IMG/VR virus record: IMGVR_UViG_3300010297_000019 | Coordinates: 1-36,564 of that record | Source: a virus | DNA length: 36,564 bases | Strand: one strand, 5' to 3' | Shown here: positions 21,085 to 27,753 of the stretch, piece by piece | How positions within the stretch are numbered: position 1 is the first letter of the stretch | Layout: each line of letters starts with the position of its first letter | Position numbers and translations under genes: made by a program | The notes under the pieces: generated by a model | What the model saw: the letters and a program-made list of their open reading frames with translations, nothing else | The model's database searches: none | What the model was told of the DNA's origin: nothing

Positions 21085-22022
21085 CGCATTACTTCGGATA
21101 CCTACCTAACGTCAAAGTACGTGTTTCTTCGTTTAGAAAGAATAACGTTGAACCGTTCGTTGCTGCAAAGAATATCTTCCGTAGAGTGAAGATCAGAGAT
21201 CAGATCCAAGACGATATTCTTGGTTTTGAACAGTATACTGTCGGAAACAACGAAAGACCTGATCAGGTTGCTACTGAATTGTACGATGATCCTGAATTAG
21301 ACTGGATAGTCCTTCTCTGTAACAATATCATCAATATCTACAATGATTGGCCGATGAGTGAGAAGGAACTTTACGCATATGTGGCGAGTCGATACAAGGA
21401 TGTGAATGGTGTTCATCATCATGAGACATATGAGGTCAAAGACAATAATGGTAGGACCCTGATGAAAGAAGGAAAGGTTGTAAACTCTACTTTCCAATAT
21501 ACCACCACAGATAACATCACTGTCGTTCCTAGCGTATATCCTGTTTCCAACTACGATCACGAAAGAGCCATAAATGACGAAAAGTCAAATATTTGGGTTC
21601 TGCGTCAAGAGTACATTGATGACTTCGTTGATGAATTTGAAGAACTTCTTCAATATGCTCCAAATGCAGAATTGGGCGATGGAGAGGATATTAAGATGAC
21701 ACCAAATGCTGTGGAAGAGATCTTTATCGATAAGAAACTCATTTACACCACAGAGTACGGTCTGGCACCTTCTCTGGCATTTGCTGGACAGCAAGAATTG
21801 ACCAACAGAACGATTACGACCACAACACTCGATTCTGGCGCTACTATAACTCAATCAAACAATCAATCAACGAGTTCTACACTCGTGAACTCGTCTGGTG
21901 TGATAGCAGGCACCACAGACTCTTCTAGCACCGCTCAGAGCAGTTCTAGCAGCAGTGGATCAAGTGGCAGTTCTAGCAGCAGTGGATCGAGTGGTAGTTC
22001 TGGCAGCAGCGGCGGTTACTAA
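21081..22022 (+). CDS. gp53: Baseplate wedge subunit gp53, with Ser-rich C-terminal tail, 313 aa
   Basis: Residues about 1-240 match gp53: YFGYLPNVKVRV, a pattern of RPDQVATELYDDPELDWIVL, NNIINIYNDWPMSEKEL, and YVASRYKDVNG. T4 gp53 (196 aa) links wedges around the hub. After EFEELLQYAPNAELGDGEDI the protein extends to a C-terminal tail of about 60 residues rich in Ser, Gly and Thr, with no match to T4. The tail is encoded by a 27-nt tandem repeat. The ATG overlaps the gp48 stop. Its TAA stop overlaps the stop of the convergent gene on the other strand. Confidence 0.8.
   Translation: MTHYFGYLPNVKVRVSSFRKNNVEPFVAAKNIFRRVKIRDQIQDDILGFEQYTVGNNERPDQVATELYDDPELDWIVLLCNNIINIYNDWPMSEKELYAYVASRYKDVNGVHHHETYEVKDNNGRTLMKEGKVVNSTFQYTTTDNITVVPSVYPVSNYDHERAINDEKSNIWVLRQEYIDDFVDEFEELLQYAPNAELGDGEDIKMTPNAVEEIFIDKKLIYTTEYGLAPSLAFAGQQELTNRTITTTTLDSGATITQSNNQSTSSTLVNSSGVIAGTTDSSSTAQSSSSSSGSSGSSSSSGSSGSSGSSGGY
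21941..22017 (+). repeat. 27-nt tandem repeat encoding Ser/Gly tail of gp53
   Basis: Two nearly identical 27-nt units (21941-21967 and 21968-21994), differing at one base (GATCAAG versus GATCGAG), are followed by a diverged partial third unit. Each encodes SSSSSGSSG-type sequence. Replication slippage could change the tail length. Confidence 0.8.
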
Positions 22023-22261
22023 AACAGACCATTATCTTTTCCATATTGTAGCAATTCCTTCAAATGACCCACATGTTGCGCTCCAAGTGCAATTTGTGGG
22101 TATTCTGCTTCTGGACCAAATTCTTGCTCAAATGCTCTTTGTGTGAAATGTTGATTTAGGCGATATTCGAGATATTCACCACCTAGGGACCTTAGCAAAG
22201 CTTCTGCCCTTTCGCATTCTTGACTGCCGTTAGAGTAAACTACTGCTGTTAGTGGAATCAT
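22019..22261 (-). CDS. Glutaredoxin-like protein with altered active site, 80 aa
   Basis: An 80-aa thioredoxin-fold protein (VVYSNGSQECERAEALLRSL, then RLNQHFTQRAFEQEFGPEAE, YPQIALGAQHVGHLKELL). It aligns over its whole length with the true glutaredoxin at 30344-30595. The usual G-C-P-Y-C is G-S-Q-E-C here, so the nucleophilic first Cys is Ser and only C16 remains. It is unlikely to be a normal dithiol reductase; binding or a new substrate is possible. Start at 22261 is chosen because its ATG overlaps the upstream TAA (TAATG). Confidence 0.7.
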   Translation of the reverse strand: MIPLTAVVYSNGSQECERAEALLRSLGGEYLEYRLNQHFTQRAFEQEFGPEAEYPQIALGAQHVGHLKELLQYGKDNGLF

Positions 22262-22575
22262 TAGTCGCGTTGTCTCCAATCGTCTGGTTTGTCTTGTTTG
22301 AACCAATCTACAATTTCGTCTGCACCTGAGAACCCCGTTTTGTAATTAGATGGGTCGGGGTCGCCTAATCCCATCTTATTCATAAAATCGTCCATACTGC
22401 CCTCCTGAATATCCTGAGCAGCGGCACGACGTGCTTTCCTTAACCATTCACGAGCGGTAGTGTTTGCTTTGGACAATTTCTCTGCCCAAATCATGTCTTC
22501 AAGTTTGACTTCTTCCTTGTTGGCGATCTTTTTGCAGATAAACTCTAATCTGAGTCTGTACTGGGTTGAGAGCAT
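22261..22575 (-). CDS. Hypothetical protein, 104 aa
   Basis: A helical, charged protein (MLSTQYRLRLEFICKKIANK..., LEDMIWAEKLSKANTTAREW) with a C-terminal acidic half (MDDFMNKMGLGDPDP). It has no membrane segment or catalytic motif. It overlaps the upstream gene by 31 nt and its stop overlaps the next start. It is probably a conserved cyanophage protein; function not recognised. Confidence 0.65.
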   Translation of the reverse strand: MLSTQYRLRLEFICKKIANKEEVKLEDMIWAEKLSKANTTAREWLRKARRAAAQDIQEGSMDDFMNKMGLGDPDPSNYKTGFSGADEIVDWFKQDKPDDWRQRD

Positions 22576-22772
22576 ACTTCGTTGTCCGCCAGATAGTGTT
22601 CAAGTTGGTTGATGCGTTGGAATCGCTGATATGCTGCCTCAGACCGTATATGGAGGATATACTGAATATCGTCCATAACGAGAGTAGGGTCCACACCGTC
22701 TTCCAGGTACTTATCGATAGCTTCCGTCAAATACCGTAAACGGTGCCACTCTTGGGAGTAGGGTTTATACAT
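22545..22772 (-). CDS. Hypothetical protein, 75 aa
   Basis: A small helical protein (MYKPYSQEWHRLRYLTEAID..., DPTLVMDDIQYILHIRSEAA). First gene of a three-gene unit ending in the altered glutaredoxin. It stands behind a sigma70-type promoter and an adjoining late-type box. No domain recognised. Confidence 0.65.
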   Translation of the reverse strand: MYKPYSQEWHRLRYLTEAIDKYLEDGVDPTLVMDDIQYILHIRSEAAYQRFQRINQLEHYLADNEVCSQPSTDSD

Positions 22773-22796
22773 GATGTGGGATTATGCTACCAAAGA

Positions 22797-22825
22797 ACTA
22801 TACACAGAACTCGTGGTTCTGTCAA
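22797..22825 (-). promoter_or_regulatory. Sigma70-type promoter (TTGACA-17-TATAGT) with inverted repeat in spacer
   Basis: The -35 TTGACA (22820-22825) and -10 TATAGT (22797-22802) have a 17-nt spacer. The spacer carries an inverted repeat, ACAGAAC-N5-GTTCTGT (22804-22822). A repressor site between -35 and -10 is plausible. It drives the gene starting at 22772. Confidence 0.65.
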
Positions 22826-22826
22826 G

Positions 22827-22834
22827 TATTTATG
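22827..22834 (-). promoter_or_regulatory. Late promoter-like box CATAAATA
   Basis: The - strand CATAAATA ends 1 nt before the -35 TTGACA of the adjacent sigma70-type promoter. Together they would give both early and late transcription of the gene starting at 22772. Confidence 0.55.
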
Positions 22835-22853
22835 AAAAACCCTGGGGGCAAAA

Positions 22854-22882
22854 AAATACCCCGAATTTTTTTCGGGGTATTT
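22854..22882 (-). terminator. Rho-independent terminator after exported basic protein gene
   Basis: A 12-bp perfect stem, AAATACCCCGAA with TTCGGGGTATTT, around a 5-nt loop. On the - strand a run of T follows, so it ends transcription from gp32 and the gene at 22908-23288. A run of T is not present on the + side. Confidence 0.9.
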
Positions 22883-22907
22883 CTGAAACGAAAGGTCGTT
22901 TTTGGTT

Positions 22908-23288
22908 TTACCAGTCTAATCGATGACATGGAACTCGTCTGTCTCTCACTACCTCTTTGTAGTGACCATAGATGTAGACATCACCTCTCCAACGTCCAGG
23001 GACCCACTTGGTTCGACGCACCTCTTTGATACAAGTCCTGGGACGAATGTACTGTGGGCGATCGTGATAGTGGTGGACTTCAATCCTATGGTCATGGTCA
23101 AATGGTTCCCAGAAATCATTCCAGGTGATTGCCTGAGCAGGAGAAGCAAACCCAACTAGCAGCACCGAAGCAGCGGCTAGTTTTGCTTTGAGAGCAGAAC
23201 GACGCTTCTTTGCTTGACGCAGTGCTTGGGGTTTCAAGGTACGCTTTGCCTCTTTTTTAGAGTGGTGTTGCCAGTTGGGTAGTTTCAT
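22908..23288 (-). CDS. Exported basic protein, 126 aa
   Basis: A long basic N-terminal region (many Lys and Arg) is followed by a hydrophobic stretch LAAASVLLVGFASPAQA, which looks like a signal-peptide core with an A-Q-A cleavage site near residue 53. The mature part is rich in His, Arg, Tyr and Trp (HDHRIEVHHYHDRPQYIRPR, KWVPGRWRGDVYIYGHYKEV) with two Cys. I infer export to the periplasm or envelope; function unknown. Its ATG overlaps the gp32 stop (TAATG), so it is translationally coupled to gp32. A strong terminator follows. Confidence 0.7.
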   Translation of the reverse strand: MKLPNWQHHSKKEAKRTLKPQALRQAKKRRSALKAKLAAASVLLVGFASPAQAITWNDFWEPFDHDHRIEVHHYHDRPQYIRPRTCIKEVRRTKWVPGRWRGDVYIYGHYKEVVRDRRVPCHRLDW

Positions 23289-24208
23289 TAGTCGTTAGCT
23301 AGTTTGGCAAAGTATTCAAGGTCAGGATCGCTGTCCTCACTCAATGATTCTACACTCTTACCGAACCCAGCACGGAAGGATGAGGTCGGTTCGCTAGGTG
23401 TCACATCAGGAGCGTTGAAGTCATCAACGCTGATGGGATCCACCTCTTCTTCATCGACTCGTGCAGCACGGGAGGTCTTGCCAAGGACAAGGTTCAGACG
23501 TGCTTCCAGTTCCTCGTAGGACTTGAAGTTCTTAGGGTCGGTGAAGTCAGCAAGAGAGTATTGCTGGTTGTAGATCTCTTCAAGTTTGTCATCATCAAAG
23601 TCACCCAGTGTGCTACCAGCAGCGAACTCGGAACGATCGTAGTTCCAGTAACCGTCTTGCTTGACGATCTTCAACTTGAAGTCAGCACCTTCCCAGAAGC
23701 AGAAAGGATTGATGGGTTTCTCATCCTCAAACTGAGGTTTCATTGCCTCAACAATCTTGTCGTGGATCTTCTTACCATACTTGTAGAGGAAGACACGACC
23801 TTCATTCTCAGGGTGAAGGGGATCCTTGACAACATAGATGTTGGAGTAGTAAGACAGCTTACGCTTCTGCTTACGAGCAATCTCCTTGTCAGAGTCAAGA
23901 CCACTGTTCCAGAGGACTCGGTTCAGGTCACCAAGAGGATCCTTCTGACCGAGAGTGGTCAGGGAGTTCTCGATGTACCAACCACCAGGACCTTGGAAGG
24001 CGTGAGACCAGACCTGTGCCCAGGGCAGATCTTCACCAGTGGGAGCAGGAAGGAAACGGATGACAGCATAACCGTTACCTGCTTTATCAACCTCTGGTTT
24101 CCAGAGGCGTTCGTCGGGTCCATTGCCCGAACCTTTGCTCATCTTGTCCAGTTCTTTGGTCAGAGCGGCGATAGAACCGCTGGACTTTTTGAGCGATGCG
24201 AAAGACAT
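23288..24208 (-). CDS. gp32: Single-stranded DNA-binding protein gp32
   Basis: A 306-aa protein matching T4 gp32 (301 aa). An N-terminal Lys/Ser/Leu region (MSFASLKKSSGSIAALTKEL) is followed by the OB-fold core (YAVIRFLPAPTGEDLPWAQV, FQGPGGWYIENSLTT, RKLSYYSNIYVVKDPLHPEN) and an acidic C-terminal tail (SLSEDSDPDLEYF). gp32 coats ssDNA and recruits replication and repair proteins through its tail. It has a sigma70-type promoter, a late box and a leader hairpin. It is preceded by a terminator, so it forms its own transcription unit with the exported basic protein. Confidence 0.95.
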   Translation of the reverse strand: MSFASLKKSSGSIAALTKELDKMSKGSGNGPDERLWKPEVDKAGNGYAVIRFLPAPTGEDLPWAQVWSHAFQGPGGWYIENSLTTLGQKDPLGDLNRVLWNSGLDSDKEIARKQKRKLSYYSNIYVVKDPLHPENEGRVFLYKYGKKIHDKIVEAMKPQFEDEKPINPFCFWEGADFKLKIVKQDGYWNYDRSEFAAGSTLGDFDDDKLEEIYNQQYSLADFTDPKNFKSYEELEARLNLVLGKTSRAARVDEEEVDPISVDDFNAPDVTPSEPTSSFRAGFGKSVESLSEDSDPDLEYFAKLAND

Positions 24209-24269
24209 TGTATTCTCCGTGTGTGTTTTGTATTTGGTCTGTGTACCCCGTACGCTAAACAGGGTACTG

Positions 24270-24277
24270 TATTTAGG
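24270..24277 (-). promoter_or_regulatory. Late promoter-like box CCTAAATA in gp32 leader
   Basis: The - strand CCTAAATA lies 61 nt before the gp32 ATG, within the leader made from the sigma70-type promoter at 24321-24349. Confidence 0.5.
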
Positions 24278-24288
24278 CGAGGAGAAAG

Positions 24289-24309
24289 GAGGAGTAGTCT
24301 TGACTCCTC
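24289..24309 (-). promoter_or_regulatory. Hairpin in gp32 mRNA leader
   Basis: Seven-bp perfect stem GAGGAGT/ACTCCTC with a 7-nt loop, about 80-100 nt before the gp32 ATG. T4 gp32 regulates its own translation through a leader structure. Whether this hairpin does the same is unknown. Confidence 0.45.
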
Positions 24310-24320
24310 ACCACCTCAAT

Positions 24321-24349
24321 AATATACGGCATAAAAAAGGGGGTGTCAA
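24321..24349 (-). promoter_or_regulatory. Sigma70-type promoter for gp32 (TTGACA-17-TATATT)
   Basis: -35 TTGACA (24344-24349) matches exactly, -10 TATATT (24321-24326) matches 5 of 6, with a 17-nt spacer. The -35 contains the TGA stop of the upstream gene and lies within the terminator hairpin loop and stem. It would give early transcription of gp32. Confidence 0.7.
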
Positions 24350-24356
24350 CCCCCTT
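24331..24356 (-). terminator. Rho-independent terminator at the end of the gp33/DUF1825-like operon
   Basis: Stem AAGGGGGT/ACCCCCTT (8 bp, 4-nt loop), followed on the - strand by a run of T. The upstream gene's stop codon (24346-24348) is inside the loop. The gp32 -35 box overlaps the hairpin. Confidence 0.85.
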
Positions 24357-24708
24357 GAAGTTCTTTTTTCCATCCGATCAACTTGTCTTCCATGACCTGT
24401 AAGATCGCTAGCAGGTTACCCTGCCCTCCTGTGTAGATGGATGACACCGTGTCGATCCTATTCTTCATGGACTTGACCTCGGACTCGTCGTCCCCTTCCT
24501 CTTCAACATAGTTTGCCATCATCTCTAAGCGAGAGTAGAAAACTTTCTGCTTAGCAATGAGTTCTAGTGTCTTGTTGATGTGTTCAATCTTCTGACCAGG
24601 ATCAAAGTTCTCAAAGTCCTGAGACATTTTGAGCAGGTCAGTGTATGTTGATTGCAATTCGTTCAGTTCTTCTTGAACGATTTCTGACTTAAAGAATTCG
24701 TCAGTCAT
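24346..24708 (-). CDS. DUF1825-like protein, 120 aa
   Basis: Starts MTDEFFKSEIVQEELNELQS and continues as an amphipathic helical protein (FDPGQKIEHINKTLELIAKQ, KVFYSRLEMMANY). This opening matches the DUF1825 family of cyanobacteria and cyanophages, which begins with F-F-x-S-E-I-V-Q. The host and phage proteins are small helical proteins of unknown function. It overlaps the upstream gene by 4 nt, and its stop is in a terminator loop. Possible origin from the host. Confidence 0.65.
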   Translation of the reverse strand: MTDEFFKSEIVQEELNELQSTYTDLLKMSQDFENFDPGQKIEHINKTLELIAKQKVFYSRLEMMANYVEEEGDDESEVKSMKNRIDTVSSIYTGGQGNLLAILQVMEDKLIGWKKELQGG

Positions 24709-25025
24709 AGTTTTCCTCCTACTACCCCACTGTTAACGACGCGGGTGTAATCGTCTAGTGATCCATCCTGAATACATTTCAGATGCCAACGGGAGACTGA
24801 GAGAACTCCCTCATAAGTAGCACCAGTAATGAAGTGTTGACCCAGTGGGTCCTTCAAGATAGAAGTGAAGAGACCAAAGCGTGTCTCTTTAATATAGAAA
24901 GCATCATCGATCCACTCAACGTCCAGAGGAATCTCTTTCTCTACTGTACCCCCAAAGGATTGGGAGAGTTTAGAGCGGGAGGATCCCACGACTGGTTCGT
25001 TTGATGCAGTTGAGTTGTTGGGCAT
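24705..25025 (-). CDS. Hypothetical protein, 106 aa
   Basis: A soluble protein with a Ser-rich N-terminus, then DVEWIDDAFYIKETRFGLFT and a conserved-looking middle (LKDPLGQHFITGATYEGVLS, WHLKCIQDG). No domain recognised. It overlaps gp33 at its start by 56 nt and the DUF1825-like gene by 4 nt. Function unknown. Confidence 0.65.
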   Translation of the reverse strand: MPNNSTASNEPVVGSSRSKLSQSFGGTVEKEIPLDVEWIDDAFYIKETRFGLFTSILKDPLGQHFITGATYEGVLSVSRWHLKCIQDGSLDDYTRVVNSGVVGGKL

Positions 25026-25215
25026 TGGCTTTGATCTTGTCTTTGAGTGGTTTGCTGATGAGTTTACCTACCAGTTCAAACTCGATCTCATACTCTTCAC
25101 ATACTGATGCGACTGCTTCGATGTAATTGATGAGACCGTTGTTGTTCTGCACTGTATGTTCTACGAGGGCACTGAACTTGTTCTGTGTCATGAAGTTTTC
25201 TTCTAATTCTTTCAC
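24970..25215 (-). CDS. gp33: Late transcription co-activator gp33
   Basis: An 81-aa helical protein with FMTQNKFSALVEHTVQNNNG, then NYIEAVASVCEEYEIEFELV and SKPLKDKIKANAQQLNCIKR, matching cyanophage gp33. T4 gp33 bridges RNA polymerase and the sliding clamp to activate late promoters. A GTG start at 25215 is preferred because it overlaps the upstream TGA (GTGA) and has AGGAG 8 nt before it; the in-frame ATG at 25254 lies inside the upstream gene. The TATAAATA-type boxes in this window would be its targets. Confidence 0.75.
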   Translation of the reverse strand: MKELEENFMTQNKFSALVEHTVQNNNGLINYIEAVASVCEEYEIEFELVGKLISKPLKDKIKANAQQLNCIKRTSRGILPL

Positions 25216-25892
25216 TTGATACTCTCCTGAAAGAATCGATAGTCTTTGATCCATTGGCAGAGCGTATCAATGTATGGTATCTTATCATACTTTTCAACGA
25301 CCTGCGTCTGTCCGTCTTCCGCAACAGAAAGTGTCACAAGTTTCTTGACCTCAACACCAGTGCGTTCCCAATACATGTAAGCATACGCTGCTTCCTGTAC
25401 GAAATACTTCTCCAACCAGGACTCCTGTTTGAGTTCCTTAGTTGTCTTGAAGTCAATGATTGCTAGATCGCCATCAAACTCAGCAATACAATCAACACGG
25501 CCAGCAACGCATAGATCATCAGAATAAAGAGGGGCTTCAAGAACGTGAACATTATCAATACGATCAAGCACCTCACGAGCAGCCCTGAAAAGGATCGCGG
25601 GTAGACCCGTGCTCTCTTTAACTGCTTCCAGATTCCCCTTGATGTAGTTCTCGACGATGCCATGATACTTAGTGCCTCTCCATGATGATGTACGACGGAT
25701 CTTCTCCGCCTCAGTCCAACCAACTCGCTTCTCCCACTTCCTGATACCCTCGATGGATTGATGACCAACGACAGTAGTCACAGAAGGATACCAGTTACCA
25801 TTAGGTGACTTGTAGAAGCGACCTTTCTCACCTGTCTTGCTTTCAAGTTCCTGTAACTCACAAGCAGGACCAACATGATTAAATGTCTTCAT
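25212..25892 (-). CDS. PD-(D/E)XK exonuclease (RecB/Cas4-like), 226 aa
   Basis: RecB-like nuclease motifs are visible: VAGRVDCIAEFDGDLAIIDF and KTTKE give the G-x-x-D...D-F-K core, and Q-E-A-A-Y supplies the QxxxY motif. An N-terminal region with YPSVTTVVGH and WRGTKYHGIVENYI (with the helical H-x-x-x-E) also fits. Such enzymes resect DNA ends and are carried by many cyanomyoviruses. Start at 25892 is set by the TGATG overlap with the upstream PhoH stop. It lies between PhoH and gp33, in the DNA-metabolism operon. Confidence 0.8.
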   Translation of the reverse strand: MKTFNHVGPACELQELESKTGEKGRFYKSPNGNWYPSVTTVVGHQSIEGIRKWEKRVGWTEAEKIRRTSSWRGTKYHGIVENYIKGNLEAVKESTGLPAILFRAAREVLDRIDNVHVLEAPLYSDDLCVAGRVDCIAEFDGDLAIIDFKTTKELKQESWLEKYFVQEAAYAYMYWERTGVEVKKLVTLSVAEDGQTQVVEKYDKIPYIDTLCQWIKDYRFFQESIK

Positions 25893-26650
25893 CAATTAAA
25901 CCCGAGATTATTTTTGGAGATGAGATACTCACGAACGATACCAGAACGTACGATGTCTTCAATCCCAAACTCCACACACTCAAACGAGGGCATGGTTTGA
26001 AGGATCTTCATGAAGTCTAGCACACCAGTGCGCTCGTTGCTCTTGATGAGGTCAGACTGGGTGTAGTCACCAGAGAAAATAATCTTGGCGTCTTCACCAA
26101 CACGGGTGATGATGGAGTCTAGTTCGTGGAAGTTTAAGTTAGAGAACTCATCCACAATTATAATGCACTTGTCAAGGGTAACGCCACGGATGAATGACGT
26201 TGACCAGAAGGAGACAGTCTCTTGTGCTCTGAGATTATCGTAGAGCATCTCGAAACTATTATCATCAGGCATGGTGAACATGTACTTCACCATATTCTTG
26301 TATGGAATCTGGTACAGGTTACTCTTATCCTCATGGTCACCAGGCAGGAACCCGATCTCTCTGGTAGGCACCAGCGAACGGACCATGTAGATCTTCTCGT
26401 AAGGAGACTCAGGATCTAACACCTGCTGCATGGCAAGGTAGAGACTGATGAAAGTCTTACCTGTACCAGCGGCACCGTGCAGCACCAGATTCTTCCCCTC
26501 GGCATATGCATTGAACACCTTCTCCTGATTATCAGTCAGGGGTTCGATAGTTTTAAGGTGGTCAAGGTTGATCGGCTTTTTCCGTCTCATTTGTTTGGCT
26601 GTCATACCATTCATGTTCGGAGTCTTCTGACGCTTTCTTGCTGCTGGCAT
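25892..26650 (-). CDS. phoH: PhoH-like ATPase, 252 aa
   Basis: A P-loop NTPase with Walker A HGAAGTGKT (residues about 58-66 of the chosen start), KIYMVRSLVPTREIGFLPGD, Walker B CIIIVDEFSNL and the conserved SGDYTQSDL region. Matches the PhoH family, common in marine phages and induced by phosphate starvation in some bacteria. Substrate unknown; RNA or nucleotide functions are proposed. The ATG at 26650 is preferred to the in-frame GTG at 26677, since the upstream gene ends 2 nt before it. Confidence 0.9.
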   Translation of the reverse strand: MPAARKRQKTPNMNGMTAKQMRRKKPINLDHLKTIEPLTDNQEKVFNAYAEGKNLVLHGAAGTGKTFISLYLAMQQVLDPESPYEKIYMVRSLVPTREIGFLPGDHEDKSNLYQIPYKNMVKYMFTMPDDNSFEMLYDNLRAQETVSFWSTSFIRGVTLDKCIIIVDEFSNLNFHELDSIITRVGEDAKIIFSGDYTQSDLIKSNERTGVLDFMKILQTMPSFECVEFGIEDIVRSGIVREYLISKNNLGFN

Positions 26651-26651
26651 A

Positions 26652-26882
26652 TCAAGTGTATCGTGAAAGGTTAGCACCAGGGTGAGCCTGTTGGATCTTA
26701 GACATTACATCTTTGAATCCATCTGACTGCTTTGGTTTACCATAGGTAGTACCGTTGATTTGATTACCAAAGTACCGTTCTAATTCTGGATGCTCTGCCT
26801 TGTATTTATCGAGAGCGTGAATAGACATTACCTCAGTAATGATTTCACCTGTTTCTTTGTTTCTAAAATCGTAGGTAGGCAT
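26652..26882 (-). CDS. Small conserved cyanophage protein, FmdB-like start, 76 aa
   Basis: Starts MPTYDFRNKETGEIITEVMS, resembling FmdB-type zinc-ribbon proteins (MPTYEYRC) but with no Cys, so it should not bind zinc. The C-terminal half is charged (QAHPGANLSRYT). Such proteins are frequent in cyanomyoviruses. Function unknown. It sits upstream of PhoH in the operon. Confidence 0.65.
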   Translation of the reverse strand: MPTYDFRNKETGEIITEVMSIHALDKYKAEHPELERYFGNQINGTTYGKPKQSDGFKDVMSKIQQAHPGANLSRYT

Positions 26883-26884
26883 TG

Positions 26885-27055
26885 TCAGTTCCTATTCTGT
26901 GGTTGTGCAATGGCACAGATATACTTTGCCGTTGGCATGTCTGCCTCAAACAATTTCTTTGCCTCGTTCTGAGATGCTGCCATGACACTCTTGAAGTGAT
27001 GACGATTCCCTGTACTGTTCAGGGTGTAGCAAATCTGATAGGGATACTGTTTCAT
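26885..27055 (-). CDS. Small protein, 56 aa (short ORF)
   Basis: A 56-codon frame, MKQYPYQICYTLNSTGNRHH, then FKSVMAASQNEAKKLFEADM and PTAKYICAIAQPQNRN. Its ATG overlaps the ThyX stop (ATGA) and it ends 2 nt before the next gene's start, so the junctions fit the operon. The pattern (F-K-S-V-x-A-x-S-x-x-E-A) is like a small alpha-beta domain. No function recognised. Confidence 0.65.
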   Translation of the reverse strand: MKQYPYQICYTLNSTGNRHHFKSVMAASQNEAKKLFEADMPTAKYICAIAQPQNRN

Positions 27056-27753
27056 GGTATAAGAAGTGCAGATTGATAGCAGGGATCCTCTTGCTCAGGG
27101 CAATCACATGTGCTGTCACACCAACCCAATGCCTCAGCAACAGTCGGGAACTGACATACAAAGTGACGCTTACAGAGTTCAGCGATCTCCATGTGTTCTT
27201 TCTGTGTACCATTAGCAGTACGCAGATTGATATAATGGATCCATGACCTGAGATTTCCTGTCATGTAGAGTTTTGTTCCTACGGCGAGGGGAAGCACGAA
27301 GCGAGCACACTCCTTTGCAATATCATCTTCAAGCATCTGTTGATAGAGTTCCATACCACGCTTGAAGTAATCTTGCATGAGGATCTCATACTTCTGAACC
27401 AGAAAAGGATCCAGGTCATCGATACTATTCTGCCTGTTCTTGGTGTCTTGACGACGCAGTTCAGGCAGTTGGATGTCACCCAATTCAGATGAGTCTGCAT
27501 AGCGTTGAGAAAACTCTTGGAAGCAGAACGAACGGTGCCTCAGAATTTGAGCTGCCAGTCCCCTGGTAGTCTCAATCTGTAAGGTCATCGATGCCTGCTC
27601 AAACACAGACCAGTGTCCATGCTTGATGCAATACTTCAACAGACCACCAACCTTAGGGTTGTCCTGGTTTGCTGGGTTGCTCACGCGAGCAATGTAACCG
27701 ATAGTTTTCTCTGCATCGGGAGTGACAGAGACCAGACATACTTGTGGTTTCAT
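27052..27753 (-). CDS. thyX: Flavin-dependent thymidylate synthase ThyX, 233 aa
   Basis: Carries the ThyX signature RHR-x7-S (R72-H73-R74 to S82) in LRHRSFCFQEFSQRYADSSE. It also has VSNPANQDNPKVGGLLKYCI and SVFEQASMTLQIETTRGLAAQI, as expected for this family. ThyX makes dTMP from dUMP using methylene-THF, FAD and NADPH. In cyanophages it supplies thymidine for DNA synthesis. The C-terminus contains NGTQKEHMEIAELCKRHF and three late Cys. It is in the operon with RNase H and PhoH. Confidence 0.9.
   Translation of the reverse strand: MKPQVCLVSVTPDAEKTIGYIARVSNPANQDNPKVGGLLKYCIKHGHWSVFEQASMTLQIETTRGLAAQILRHRSFCFQEFSQRYADSSELGDIQLPELRRQDTKNRQNSIDDLDPFLVQKYEILMQDYFKRGMELYQQMLEDDIAKECARFVLPLAVGTKLYMTGNLRSWIHYINLRTANGTQKEHMEIAELCKRHFVCQFPTVAEALGWCDSTCDCPEQEDPCYQSALLIP

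Noticed and set aside
23561-24322. 253-aa + strand frame opposite gp32
   Set aside because: Mirror of the gp32 codons; the true gene is certain on the other strand.
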